Positions 56,050 to 64,000 of a DNA stretch of 64,000 bases are shown here, in pieces. A program made the translations under genes and the position numbers. This DNA comes from Acinetobacter guillouiae CIP 63.46. Its GTDB lineage: Bacteria > Pseudomonadota > Gammaproteobacteria > Pseudomonadales > Moraxellaceae. Location: positions 265,274 to 329,273 of the forward strand of contig NZ_KB849285.1 of the NCBI RefSeq assembly GCF_000368145.1, written 5' to 3'. A model generated the notes under the pieces. It did no database searches and was not told the DNA's origin. It saw nothing but the letters and a program-made list of their open reading frames with translations. The first letter of the stretch is position 1. Each line of letters begins with the position of its first letter.

Positions 56050-56445
56050 TCAAACCCAATTTTCTAATTTTAATCCATCAATTCGTTCAAATTCTTTCAT
56101 ATTATTTGTCACCAAAACAGTATCTAATGCTAGCGCATGTGCTGCGATTAACATATCTAAGCTACCAATCATTTGTCCTTTAGACTGTAATGATTGTCTT
56201 AATTTTGCATAATGCCAAATTGCACTTTCATCATAGGGAAGAACATCTAAAGGAGCTAAAAATTTATCCAAAGCATTTTTATTTCGCAGAGACCCTGACT
56301 TTTCTACCCCAAAAGCCAACTCCGAAGCACTAATACTTGAAATTGACAGCTGGCCTAATTGATATTGTTTAAATTTTTCAAATACATGTGCTGGTTTGTT
56401 GTTAATAATATAAATACAGATATTGGTATCAAGTAAGTAAATCAC
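56050..56445 (-). CDS. vapC: VapC-type PIN-domain ribonuclease toxin
   Basis: A 131-residue PIN toxin. Acidic metal-binding residues are in MIYLLDTNICIY (Asp6), SISASELAFG (Glu near 42) and GSLDMLIAAHA (Asp near 97), with LVTNNMKEFERI near the end. VapC toxins cut tRNAs, often initiator tRNA, or rRNA. It overlaps vapB by four bases, the normal coupled order antitoxin-toxin. The module sits between atuR and a pair of acyl-CoA dehydrogenase genes, so it was probably inserted later. Confidence 0.92.
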   Translation of the reverse strand: MIYLLDTNICIYIINNKPAHVFEKFKQYQLGQLSISSISASELAFGVEKSGSLRNKNALDKFLAPLDVLPYDESAIWHYAKLRQSLQSKGQMIGSLDMLIAAHALALDTVLVTNNMKEFERIDGLKLENWV

Positions 56446-56672
56446 AATAATTCTTCTCGACTTTGAATGCCTTGATCTTCCCGCTCAAACAAAAAACCAT
56501 CTTCAAACTCAAACACAGCTTCTTGCATAATTTCCCAAGGATTATTTAAAGGTAATAGCAAAACACCATTACCAAAGTGTTTAACCACAACTTCTTTACC
56601 CTCAAAACGAAATGCTTTAGGTAAACGAATAGCTTGGCTACGTCCTGATTGAAAAATCTTTGCTACTTCCAT
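56442..56672 (-). CDS. vapB: VapB-type AbrB/SpoVT antitoxin
   Basis: A 76-residue antitoxin. The N-terminal swapped-hairpin AbrB fold has AKIFQSGRSQAIRLPKAFRF and KEVVVKHFGNGVLLLP. The C-terminal acidic tail (EFEDGFLFEREDQG) should wrap the VapC active site. It precedes and overlaps vapC. The gene's own operator is the long palindrome at 56692-56725, which the VapBC complex would bind to repress itself. Confidence 0.9.
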   Translation of the reverse strand: MEVAKIFQSGRSQAIRLPKAFRFEGKEVVVKHFGNGVLLLPLNNPWEIMQEAVFEFEDGFLFEREDQGIQSREELL

Positions 56673-56691
56673 AAGGACTCCTTAAATTGAT

Positions 56692-56725
56692 AATAACCAT
56701 TGGTATATATCATACCATGGTTATT
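56692..56725 (-). promoter_or_regulatory. VapBC operator palindrome
   Basis: AATAACCA (56692-56699) and TGGTTATT (56718-56725) frame an inner pair TGGTAT (56701-56706) and ATACCA (56712-56717). This nested dyad lies 20 bases upstream of the vapB start, as expected for an autorepressed toxin-antitoxin promoter. Confidence 0.8.
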
Positions 56726-56775
56726 TTTTCAGCAAAAACCAACATTGTAAGTTTTTATCACTTAAAAATTTGTCA

Positions 56776-57945
56776 TTAAAACCCCAACTGCTTACTAATC
56801 AAATCTTTCATGATTTCTTCAGCACCACCACCGATCATATTTACTTTGACCTCACGATAAATACGCTCAGATTTAGTCCCTCGCATAAAGCCCATGCCAC
56901 CCAAGGTTTGCACTGCTGCATCTGCACAGAACTGCATGGTTTGGGTTGCGATATTTTTTGACATACAAATTTGTGCAATTAAATCACTGCCCTGTAATTC
57001 AGCCTGCCCCATACGATAAGCAGTATCTTCCAATAATGCTCGTGTTGCGGTTAAACGCGTCGCCATATCAACCAACTTATGTCGTACCACTTGATGATCA
57101 ACTAAGCGTTTTCCAAAAGTCTTCCGCGCTTTAGACCACTCTAAAGCCTCTTGATAACAGACCACAGCATAACCATAGGCCATAGAGGCCAACCAAAAGC
57201 GTTCCATATTGAAGTTTTTCATAATGACCTTAAAGCCTGCATTTTCTTCACCAAGAAGATTTTCTACAGGAACTTTCACTTGGTCAAAATGCAAATGAGC
57301 AGTATCTGATGCCCACCAACCCATTTTCTTTAAAGGTGATTTAGTGATGCCATCACTGTGTGCATCGACCAATAACATCGAAATACCACTCGCACCTTTA
57401 TTTTCAGGATCGGTTCTCACCGCTACCGTATAATAATCTGCGCGCATACCTGAAGTAATAAAGGTTTTTTCACCACTCACCAGATAAAAATCACCTTCGC
57501 GGATTGCTTTGGTTTGTAATGCAGCAACATCAGAACCGCCGCTTGGTTCAGTAATCGCAAGTGCAGAAATTTTTTCGCCTGAAATAATTTGTGGCATCAC
57601 CTTGTCACGAATATGTGGCTGAGCAAAATGATGAATTGGTGGTGTACCAATGGTATGAATCATCAAAGAAATATGTACGCCACCAGAGCCTGCTTTGGCT
57701 GTTTCGACTGCGGCTAAGAACACATGAAATGCATCTGCATCTGAGATTCCCCCATGCTCATCATCAAAGCCTAAACCCAATAGACCAATTGCAGCAGCCT
57801 TTTGATAAAGCGCACGAGGAAAAGTTTCAGCCTCATCCCATTCATTCACAAAAGGAGAAATCTCTTTTTCAACAAATTTCTTCACACTGTCTGCAAATGC
57901 ACGATGCTCAGCGGTGTAGTAAATCGGGTTATTTAAATGATCCAT
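56776..57945 (-). CDS. Acyl-CoA dehydrogenase, tandem copy 2
   Basis: A 389-residue FAD acyl-CoA dehydrogenase. Signatures are ALAITEPSGGSDVAALQTKA, KTFITSGMRADYY, KMGWWASDTAHLHFDQVKVP and the C-terminal QTLGGMGFMRGTKSERIYREVKVNMIGGGAEEIMKDL. It is a close paralogue of the next gene upstream, with long identical blocks, for example around FMRGTKSERIYR. Which acyl-CoA it takes is unknown. The neighbourhood with the atu operon suggests branched or terpenoid acyl-CoA, perhaps after the geranyl-CoA stage. The flanking vapBC is transcribed separately. Confidence 0.88.
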   Translation of the reverse strand: MDHLNNPIYYTAEHRAFADSVKKFVEKEISPFVNEWDEAETFPRALYQKAAAIGLLGLGFDDEHGGISDADAFHVFLAAVETAKAGSGGVHISLMIHTIGTPPIHHFAQPHIRDKVMPQIISGEKISALAITEPSGGSDVAALQTKAIREGDFYLVSGEKTFITSGMRADYYTVAVRTDPENKGASGISMLLVDAHSDGITKSPLKKMGWWASDTAHLHFDQVKVPVENLLGEENAGFKVIMKNFNMERFWLASMAYGYAVVCYQEALEWSKARKTFGKRLVDHQVVRHKLVDMATRLTATRALLEDTAYRMGQAELQGSDLIAQICMSKNIATQTMQFCADAAVQTLGGMGFMRGTKSERIYREVKVNMIGGGAEEIMKDLISKQLGF

Positions 57946-58017
57946 ATCTTGTTGTTCCCTGTTTATTTTTATTGCGATTTATTGTGTACAGTTCTAGTTT
58001 AATCCATTCTCGATATT

Positions 58018-59181
58018 CTAATAGCCCAATTGACGACTCGCGAGGTCTTTCATAATTTCTTCCGCCCCACCACCAATCATATTGACTTTAACATCACGGT
58101 AAATCCGTTCAGACTTAGTGCCTCGCATAAAGCCCATGCCCCCTAAAGTTTGTACAGCTGCATCGGCACAAAATTGCATAGTTTGAGTGGCCACATTTTT
58201 AAGCATACAGATTTGCGCAATCAACTCATTGCCCTGCATTTCAGGCTTCCCTAAGCGATAAGCAGTATCCTCCAACAAAGCAAGTGTTGTGGTTAAGCGA
58301 GTCGCCATATCGACTAATTTATGCCGAACCACTTGATGATCAACTAAACGTTTACCAAAGGTTTTTCGTTCTTGTGCCCATTCCAATGCTTCTTCATAAC
58401 AGGCTAATGCAAAACCATAACTACTGGCAGCAAGAAAAAACCGCTCCATATTGAAGTTATTCATAATCACAAGGAAACCCATATTTTCTGCCCCCAACAA
58501 ATTGCTTGCAGGAACACGAACTTGATTAAAATGGAGATGAGCTGTATCCGAAGCCCACCATCCCATTTTGTCGAGTTTTGATTTGCTTATGCCGTCACTA
58601 TGGGCATCCATCAATAACATCGAGATACCATTCGGGCCTTTGGCATCAGGATCTGTACGTACTGCAACGGTATAATAATCCGCACGAATGCCCGATGTAA
58701 TAAAGGTTTTTTCGCCACTGACAATATAGTCTTGACCATCCCGCACAGCTTTGGTTTTAAGTGCTGCCACATCAGACCCACCCGTGGGTTCAGTAATCGC
58801 CAACGCTGAAATTTTTTCCCCTGCTAAAATTTGAGTCAGTACAGTTTGTTTAATCTCATCTGAAGCAAAATGATTGATCGGAGGTGCGCCAATCGAGTGT
58901 GACAATAAGGAAGCACATAAACCACCTGAACCTGTTTTAGCTAACTCAATCGAAGACAACAACACATGAAAAGCATCGGTTTCTGGAATTCCCCCATAGT
59001 TTTCGTCAAAACCTATCCCCAATAAGCCGATATCTGCGGCTTTTTTATAAAGTTCTTTTGGAAAGGTTTCTGCCTCTTCCCATTGATTGATATGTGGCAT
59101 TAATTCTTTTTGAACAAACTTTCGAATGGAATCTGCAAATGCAAAATGCTGATCTGTATAGTAAATTGGATTATGCTTCAT
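58018..59181 (-). CDS. Acyl-CoA dehydrogenase, tandem copy 1
   Basis: A 387-residue FAD acyl-CoA dehydrogenase and tandem paralogue of 56776-57945. It has ALAITEPTGGSDVAALKTKA, KTFITSGIRADYY, KMGWWASDTAHLHFNQVRVP and the same C-terminal QTLGGMGFMRGTKSERIYRDVKVNMIGGGAEEIMKDL. Both openings read NPIYYT-x-x-H, so the duplication covers the whole gene. The two have diverged mostly at the N-terminus and in the middle (FLAASSYGFA against WLASMAYGYA), leaving room for different substrate ranges. It is the first gene of the pair, read away from hepA. Confidence 0.88.
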   Translation of the reverse strand: MKHNPIYYTDQHFAFADSIRKFVQKELMPHINQWEEAETFPKELYKKAADIGLLGIGFDENYGGIPETDAFHVLLSSIELAKTGSGGLCASLLSHSIGAPPINHFASDEIKQTVLTQILAGEKISALAITEPTGGSDVAALKTKAVRDGQDYIVSGEKTFITSGIRADYYTVAVRTDPDAKGPNGISMLLMDAHSDGISKSKLDKMGWWASDTAHLHFNQVRVPASNLLGAENMGFLVIMNNFNMERFFLAASSYGFALACYEEALEWAQERKTFGKRLVDHQVVRHKLVDMATRLTTTLALLEDTAYRLGKPEMQGNELIAQICMLKNVATQTMQFCADAAVQTLGGMGFMRGTKSERIYRDVKVNMIGGGAEEIMKDLASRQLGY

Positions 59182-59375
59182 CTTGATTTGCTTCCCAGCA
59201 TTATTTTGAAAAACTTATACTGACAGATTTTATTTAATTTAAAGTTGCAGAAACGATCAATTTGTATTTAAGAACATGTCATTTTTGATCAAAACTCATA
59301 TATTAATTTCAGATTCATGATCAAAAATCCGTTACACTGTTAGTAATTTCCTTTTAATTTTTAGCTCTATAAATA

Positions 59376-62300
59376 ATGGCGACATTGAATCAATTTTTAT
59401 CACGTTTTAACCCTGCAACCATTCAAAGAAGCTTGAGTTATGTCAAAAAAATTGATCTAAAATCCTTAGAGGTCTACCCTGATCGGGATAATTTAGTCAT
59501 CGAAGCACAAATTCAGGGAACGGATTATTATGAAACGGCTGTTATCTATAATCCTTTAACAAATAAAATTGTGGATACCGACTGTAGTTGCCCTGTTGGT
59601 TACGATTGTAAGCATTCGGCTGCACTTGCACGTTATTTTTATGATCAACAACTTTCCAACCCAGCTGCACGTCAAAAACTAAACCCATTAGACCAAGCTC
59701 AAACCACAACAAATAGCTCTACCCACACTACGGCAAAAGCTTGGCTCGCTCAATTTAAACAACAATTGGCACAAGTTCAACGTACTGAAATGCCAGTACA
59801 GCACCAACTTATTTATATTTTCCAACCAAAAAATAACACCGCTAAATTACAACTCAGTGTTTTTAAAGTTCGTCGTAACAAAGATGGAAAAATTAGAGAT
59901 ACCGCGCTCTACACCAGCTATGACAATGTATTAAATGAACGTCTTAAAGTGAGCAAAGAAGAAAAGAAAATCTTTAGTCATTTGTACTTTTTCGCTAAGC
60001 TAAATTTTAGCGATGTTCATTTTTATCCAGCGTCATGGGATATTTCAGGAATCTATCAAGAACATCTAAGAACGGCTATTCAAAGTAGCGCTTGTTACGC
60101 ACTAGATGTACAAAGATTACCTTTAACATGGTCTGATCAATCTTATAAAATTGAATTCAACTGGCAAACGCGTACAGAACAACAAACAGAGAAACTTAAA
60201 GCACAATTTTTTGATGAAAATCATCTAGAAATTTCACCTGACCATGCTGAACAAATTTATATTATTCATTCTCATCCATTAAGTTATCTCGATACTCTTA
60301 AAAACCAAGTCGGTGTACTTGAGTCTTTATATTCTAGTGAAATGATCGAAGAATTGCTGAATATGCCACAAATGCCTGTGGAATTAATGGCTGAATTTGA
60401 GCAAGTGATTCAACCCTATGCATTTTTTGAAGATTTACCTCAAGCACCATTTGCACAAAGTATAGAAATATTAAAAGGCAAACCCACACCTATTTTACGT
60501 TTTGGAACACATCCGCAATATGATCGTCTTGGTCATATGCATCATTATGCAATTGCTGAAATTGAATTTGAATACTCAGCTGGACGAATTAAAGCGGGTT
60601 TCCCTGATGAAAGTTTCATTATCAATATTGATGAAAAAGCAGTTCGCCAACAACGCGATTTAGTTGCTGAAAAGAAACATATTGATGAATTAATTCATTC
60701 AGTTAAATCCATGCAAAGGATTAGCAAGCTACCAAAAAGCAAACGCCCTGCTTTTGATGACATCAGTGAAAACTCAATTGTTTATGCAGATCCAATGGCT
60801 TGGGTTGAGCAATTGGTTCCTGAAAATAAAATCGAAGGCCTCGGCTGGAAAGTTGAACATACCCTAGATAGTCAGTTCAATTTAAGTGCAACACAAAACC
60901 TGCAACTCTCATTAAATGAATCTGAAAAAAAACAAGACTGGTTTAATGTCGGTGCGACGATTCAGGATATGAATGGCAACACCTATAACCTGATTGATCT
61001 TCTTGGCTATGCAATACAGCATAATCCACATCTTTTAGAAGATGACTATATTGAAAAAATGGACAGTGACAGCTTCTTAATTGTTCATTTAAAAGAAGCT
61101 CAAACACAACTGGCACTTAGAAATCAAGAAATTAAGCCCATTCTGATCTATTTAAAAGAAATTTTACGACATCCTGAATCTGCAACATTAGATCAATACG
61201 ATGCCGCTCAATTCTTAGATTTACAGCATCATTTGGGCATGCCTTGGCGGACCAACGAACGCCTGAAAATATTTGCTGAAAAGCTTCAAAATAGTTATCA
61301 AGATCAAATCTGTACACCACAAGGTTTCCAAGGCGAACTACGCCCATATCAACAACAAGGTTTAGCATGGCTACAGTTTTTACGCGAAACTGAACATGGC
61401 GGTATCCTTGCCGATGATATGGGACTCGGTAAAACAGCACAAACACTTGCACATATTCTATTAGAAAAGCAGGCAGGCCGATTAAATCAACGCCCTGCCT
61501 TGATTATTGCACCAACATCTTTAATGCATAACTGGCGTAAAGAAGCTGAGAAATTCACCCCTGAATTAAAAGTTTTGGTCTTACAAGGGCATGATCGTGT
61601 TGAACATTTTCAAGAGATTAAAAATGTAGATATTGTGCTCAGCACCTACCCGCTTTTGGGCCGTGATGAAGAATTTTTACTGCCCTATCAATATCATTTA
61701 TTGATTTTAGATGAAGCGCAAAACATTAAAAACCCTCGGGCCAAAGCCTCTCAAGTTGTACGACAAATCAAAGCAAAACATCGTCTATGCTTAACTGGCA
61801 CACCGATGGAAAACCATTTGGGCGAATTATGGTCATTGTTCCATTTCTTGATGCCTGGTTTTTTATATAGTCAGGAATTGTTTAATAAAAAATATCGTAA
61901 TCCTATCGAGAAACATTCAGATCTTCAGGTTAAAACCAAACTCATTTCTCGTATTAAACCGTTTATGTTGCGTCGTTTAAAAACAGAGGTGGCGAAAGAG
62001 CTTCCTGAAAAAACCACGATTGAAGTCAATATTGATATGAATGAACAGCAATCCAAGCTCTACGAAGCTGTTCGTGCAACAATGCAAAAGAATATTCGTG
62101 AGTTGATTGCAGCTAAAGGCTTCCATCGTAGTCAGATTCAAATTTTAAGTGCATTACTTAAGCTTCGACAAGTTTGCTGCCATCCAAGCCTTTTACAACT
62201 TGATCAAGTCAAGAATCAAAATGTTGAATCAGCAAAATTAGATCATTTATTGGAAATGGTTCAAGATATGGTTGAGGAAGGACGTAAGATTTTAATCTTC

Positions 62301-62732
62301 TCTCAATTCACCACGATGCTACAACTTATTGAAGAGCATTTAAAAGCCTTAAATATTCGAAATGTAAAACTTACTGGACAAACCAAGAAACGTGATGAAG
62401 TGATCACGGCATTCCAAGCAGGCGATATTCCTGTTTTCCTCATCAGTTTAAAAGCAGGCGGTGTCGGGCTTAATCTCACTGCTGCTGATACAGTGATTCA
62501 TTATGACCCTTGGTGGAATCCAGCCGCTGAAGATCAAGCGTCTGATCGTGCATGGCGTATTGGTCAAGATAAACCTGTATTTGTTTATAAGTTGATTACC
62601 AACCAGAGTATTGAAGAAAAGATTTTAGCCTTACAGAAAAATAAAGCTGATCTTGCCAAATCTATTCTAAGTATTGATCATGAAAATGAAGTGAAATTGT
62701 CTGAAGATGATGTCATGAGTTTATTGGATTGA
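59376..62732 (+). CDS. SWIM zinc-finger SNF2/HepA-like DNA-dependent ATPase
   Basis: A 1118-residue SWI2/SNF2 helicase. The N-terminal SWIM zinc finger has CSCPVGYDCKH near residue 72. A long middle region follows. The ATPase begins with ELRPYQQQGLAWLQF, Walker A DDMGLGKTAQTL (about residue 677) and motif II LDEAQNIKN (about 777). It ends with the helicase C half (KILIFSQFTTML, LKAGGVGLNLT, DRAWRIGQ). Such enzymes move along double-stranded DNA and remodel protein-DNA complexes; the SWIM domain may add protein or DNA binding. The precise role in bacteria is not known. It is monocistronic. Confidence 0.92.
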   Translation: MATLNQFLSRFNPATIQRSLSYVKKIDLKSLEVYPDRDNLVIEAQIQGTDYYETAVIYNPLTNKIVDTDCSCPVGYDCKHSAALARYFYDQQLSNPAARQKLNPLDQAQTTTNSSTHTTAKAWLAQFKQQLAQVQRTEMPVQHQLIYIFQPKNNTAKLQLSVFKVRRNKDGKIRDTALYTSYDNVLNERLKVSKEEKKIFSHLYFFAKLNFSDVHFYPASWDISGIYQEHLRTAIQSSACYALDVQRLPLTWSDQSYKIEFNWQTRTEQQTEKLKAQFFDENHLEISPDHAEQIYIIHSHPLSYLDTLKNQVGVLESLYSSEMIEELLNMPQMPVELMAEFEQVIQPYAFFEDLPQAPFAQSIEILKGKPTPILRFGTHPQYDRLGHMHHYAIAEIEFEYSAGRIKAGFPDESFIINIDEKAVRQQRDLVAEKKHIDELIHSVKSMQRISKLPKSKRPAFDDISENSIVYADPMAWVEQLVPENKIEGLGWKVEHTLDSQFNLSATQNLQLSLNESEKKQDWFNVGATIQDMNGNTYNLIDLLGYAIQHNPHLLEDDYIEKMDSDSFLIVHLKEAQTQLALRNQEIKPILIYLKEILRHPESATLDQYDAAQFLDLQHHLGMPWRTNERLKIFAEKLQNSYQDQICTPQGFQGELRPYQQQGLAWLQFLRETEHGGILADDMGLGKTAQTLAHILLEKQAGRLNQRPALIIAPTSLMHNWRKEAEKFTPELKVLVLQGHDRVEHFQEIKNVDIVLSTYPLLGRDEEFLLPYQYHLLILDEAQNIKNPRAKASQVVRQIKAKHRLCLTGTPMENHLGELWSLFHFLMPGFLYSQELFNKKYRNPIEKHSDLQVKTKLISRIKPFMLRRLKTEVAKELPEKTTIEVNIDMNEQQSKLYEAVRATMQKNIRELIAAKGFHRSQIQILSALLKLRQVCCHPSLLQLDQVKNQNVESAKLDHLLEMVQDMVEEGRKILIFSQFTTMLQLIEEHLKALNIRNVKLTGQTKKRDEVITAFQAGDIPVFLISLKAGGVGLNLTAADTVIHYDPWWNPAAEDQASDRAWRIGQDKPVFVYKLITNQSIEEKILALQKNKADLAKSILSIDHENEVKLSEDDVMSLLD

Positions 62733-62779
62733 TAATCACCACCTATAATGTAGATGGGGAATTTTACGCATAGAGCTTA

Positions 62780-62813
62780 AATCAAAAAAGTGTTTGATAG
62801 TGCTTTTTTGATT
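62780..62813. terminator. Bidirectional terminator between the SNF2 gene and the desaturase gene
   Basis: Arms AATCAAAAAAG (62780-62790) and CTTTTTTGATT (62803-62813) pair around a 12-base loop, with A- and T-runs on both sides. The right arm overlaps the stop codon of the minus-strand desaturase gene. Confidence 0.75.
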
Positions 62814-63732
62814 AGCATTGTTCGTCAGCTTTTTGATGATAAGGTACAAGCTCTTGCCGCTCTTCCAAATCAGCGACTAGTTTTAGATTTTTAACTAATC
62901 CAATTTTACTTAATATTATTAATACCCACCAACCAGGATCAGATTGACCTATTTCCAATCCTAGTTTTGCTGAACCAGGGAATGCATGGTGATTATTATG
63001 CCAACACTCTCCCATAGTGATTAAGCCACAAAATTTAATGTTATAGCCTTGTACGCCTGCACCGTTAACATGCCACGAACGATGGCCTGAATTATGAGCA
63101 AAATATCCAATCAGCCAATGCCCTGTGACGTAAATTGCAACACGCAAACAAGTTCCCCAAATAACCCATTCTACGCCGCCTATCAGATATAAAATAAGTG
63201 CCAAAGGCAATTGCTGTAACATCCACGTTTTTTCCATAAAATGATAAAATTGAGTATCGAGAATAGATTCTTCTTTAAATATAGGGGGATGTTTTAAAAC
63301 GATATCGCAATGTATTTGCCAAAAACCATCTTTTAGAAAAGAGCTTTGATGAGAAAAATATGGATGACACTGAGGTTGGCGCTGTGCCCAATCACGAGTA
63401 TCATGTGTCCTCACCATACCAAAAGGACCAGCTAATCCGACAATGACACCAAAATGAACAAATAAATATTCCAGCCATTTAGGACATTCATAGCTTTGAT
63501 GAATCAAGCGACGATGCATTCCTAATGAATGCCCAAGGCATAGTGTAATCGCAGAACTAATTAAAAATACTAGAAAGTTTTCAATGGATGATAAAAATAA
63601 AACACCATAAATTCCAAAAAGATACATCATCATTACCCAAATAGACTTTGAAGGTGACCAAATAACTTTTGCTTCAAATGCATTGGTTTCAGAATTTTCA
63701 TAGATTGTCGGCACAGCTGTTTTCTTATACAT
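62812..63732 (-). CDS. Fatty acid desaturase (acyl-CoA/lipid delta-9 type)
   Basis: A 306-residue integral membrane di-iron desaturase with about four hydrophobic helices. The first histidine box is GHSLGMHRRLIH, and the third HNNHHAFPG. Where the usual HxxHH second box is expected this chain has THDTRDWAQRQ followed by CHPYFSH. That variant occurs in a bacterial subfamily I recognise but cannot name with certainty. The substrate is a saturated acyl chain. It may help membrane fluidity. The N-terminal helix region starts after about 25 polar residues. Confidence 0.85.
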   Translation of the reverse strand: MYKKTAVPTIYENSETNAFEAKVIWSPSKSIWVMMMYLFGIYGVLFLSSIENFLVFLISSAITLCLGHSLGMHRRLIHQSYECPKWLEYLFVHFGVIVGLAGPFGMVRTHDTRDWAQRQPQCHPYFSHQSSFLKDGFWQIHCDIVLKHPPIFKEESILDTQFYHFMEKTWMLQQLPLALILYLIGGVEWVIWGTCLRVAIYVTGHWLIGYFAHNSGHRSWHVNGAGVQGYNIKFCGLITMGECWHNNHHAFPGSAKLGLEIGQSDPGWWVLIILSKIGLVKNLKLVADLEERQELVPYHQKADEQC

Positions 63733-63884
63733 AATGTTTCTACTTTTTTATTTTAATGATTTTAACTGAAATCCACTGCCTAAAATATAGCAAAGCTAAC
63801 CATTGATTTACTTATTTATATTGATTATCTATTTAAAATTTGATGAATGTATCTAAACTTTCTTCCCGATAAGCACCGCACATA
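63733..63884. other. Spacer between the desaturase gene and the rRNA operon end
   Basis: About 150 AT-rich bases carrying the promoter of the desaturase gene, which reads away from it. No further RNA gene is seen in this stretch. Confidence 0.5.
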
Positions 63885-63916
63885 AAAAATCACCCCGCTC
63901 TCTAGAGATCGGGGTG
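63885..63916 (-). terminator. rRNA operon terminator
   Basis: CACCCCG (63891-63897) pairs with CGGGGTG (63910-63916), with the inner palindrome CTCTAGAG. On the minus strand a T-rich run (ATTTTTTAT) follows. It lies just past the 5S end, and its GC-rich stem contrasts with the AT-rich flanks. Confidence 0.92.
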
Positions 63917-63928
63917 TTTTAGATTTAA

Positions 63929-64000
63929 AAGCTGGCGATGACTTACTCTCACATGGGTAACCCCACACTACCATCAGCGCTAAGAGGTTTCACTTCTGAG
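63929..64000 (-). rRNA. rrf: 5S rRNA, 3' part
   Basis: Bases 63929-64000, read on the minus strand, give the 3' two thirds of a 5S rRNA. They start at CTCAGAAGTGAAACCTCTTAG, pass through the conserved TGATGGTAGTGTGGGG and end in CATCGCCAGC. The 5' part and the rest of the operon lie beyond the right edge. The sequence fits Acinetobacter. The exact 3' end is uncertain by a few bases. Confidence 0.95.

Overview
The window looks like chromosome of an Acinetobacter species (Moraxellaceae). The evidence is AT-rich coding sequence, a bioA-bioF-bioC-bioD operon, a gntR-smc-zipA-ligA operon, a biotin ligase without a DNA-binding domain, an orphan vgrG island, and a 5S rRNA whose visible 72 bases fit Acinetobacter. 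Most of it is ordinary core genome. There are two accessory blocks and several small anomalies. No insertion sequence, CRISPR array or tRNA was recognised.

Layout. 1-1906: AT-rich spacer, a YegP/DUF1508 protein and an unknown protein. 1907-7053: biotin synthesis (bioA, F, C, D, plus a BioH-like esterase) and a small DUF6176-like protein. 7188-12051: exported 1-Cys peroxiredoxin, heme-ligand-less bacterioferritin (FtnA type), an extended SDR reductase, and a Fur-box-preceded TonB-dependent siderophore receptor. 12374-19662: gntR-smc-zipA-ligA, joining chromosome condensation, division and DNA ligation in one transcription unit. 19823-28219: TSUP permease, birA, coaX, a MORN-type lipoprotein, a serine-less alpha/beta hydrolase, ffh, ypjD, a frameshifted gene, dusC and an SseB-like protein.

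28402-36655 is a type VI secretion cargo island read on the minus strand: vgrG, a DUF4123 adaptor, an unknown protein, a metzincin-type zinc protease (predicted effector), then three lipoproteins, a secreted protein and a 37-residue lipopeptide ORF (predicted immunity set). The DNA from the effector onward is clearly more AT-rich than its surroundings. No core tss genes are present, so the apparatus must lie elsewhere.

37081-46486: patatin-like lipase, small exported proteins, HAD phosphatase, serine/threonine dehydratase, GNAT, methyltransferase, hemolysin III/TrhA-type membrane protein, MHS-family transporter and RluA.

46644-59181 is an acyclic terpene (citronellol/geraniol) utilisation cluster in the order atuABCDEF, with a divergent TetR regulator and a dyad operator. 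Beyond the regulator lie a VapBC toxin-antitoxin module and two tandem acyl-CoA dehydrogenase paralogues. AtuF is a biotin enzyme, so biotin synthesis (bio operon), attachment (birA) and use (atuF/atuC) all occur in one window. 59376-64000: SWIM/SNF2 helicase, fatty acid desaturase, and the terminator and 3' end of a 5S rRNA gene whose operon enters from the right on the minus strand.

Many longest-ORF starts are too long. I moved starts to the codon supported by a ribosome binding site, family length or signal peptide.
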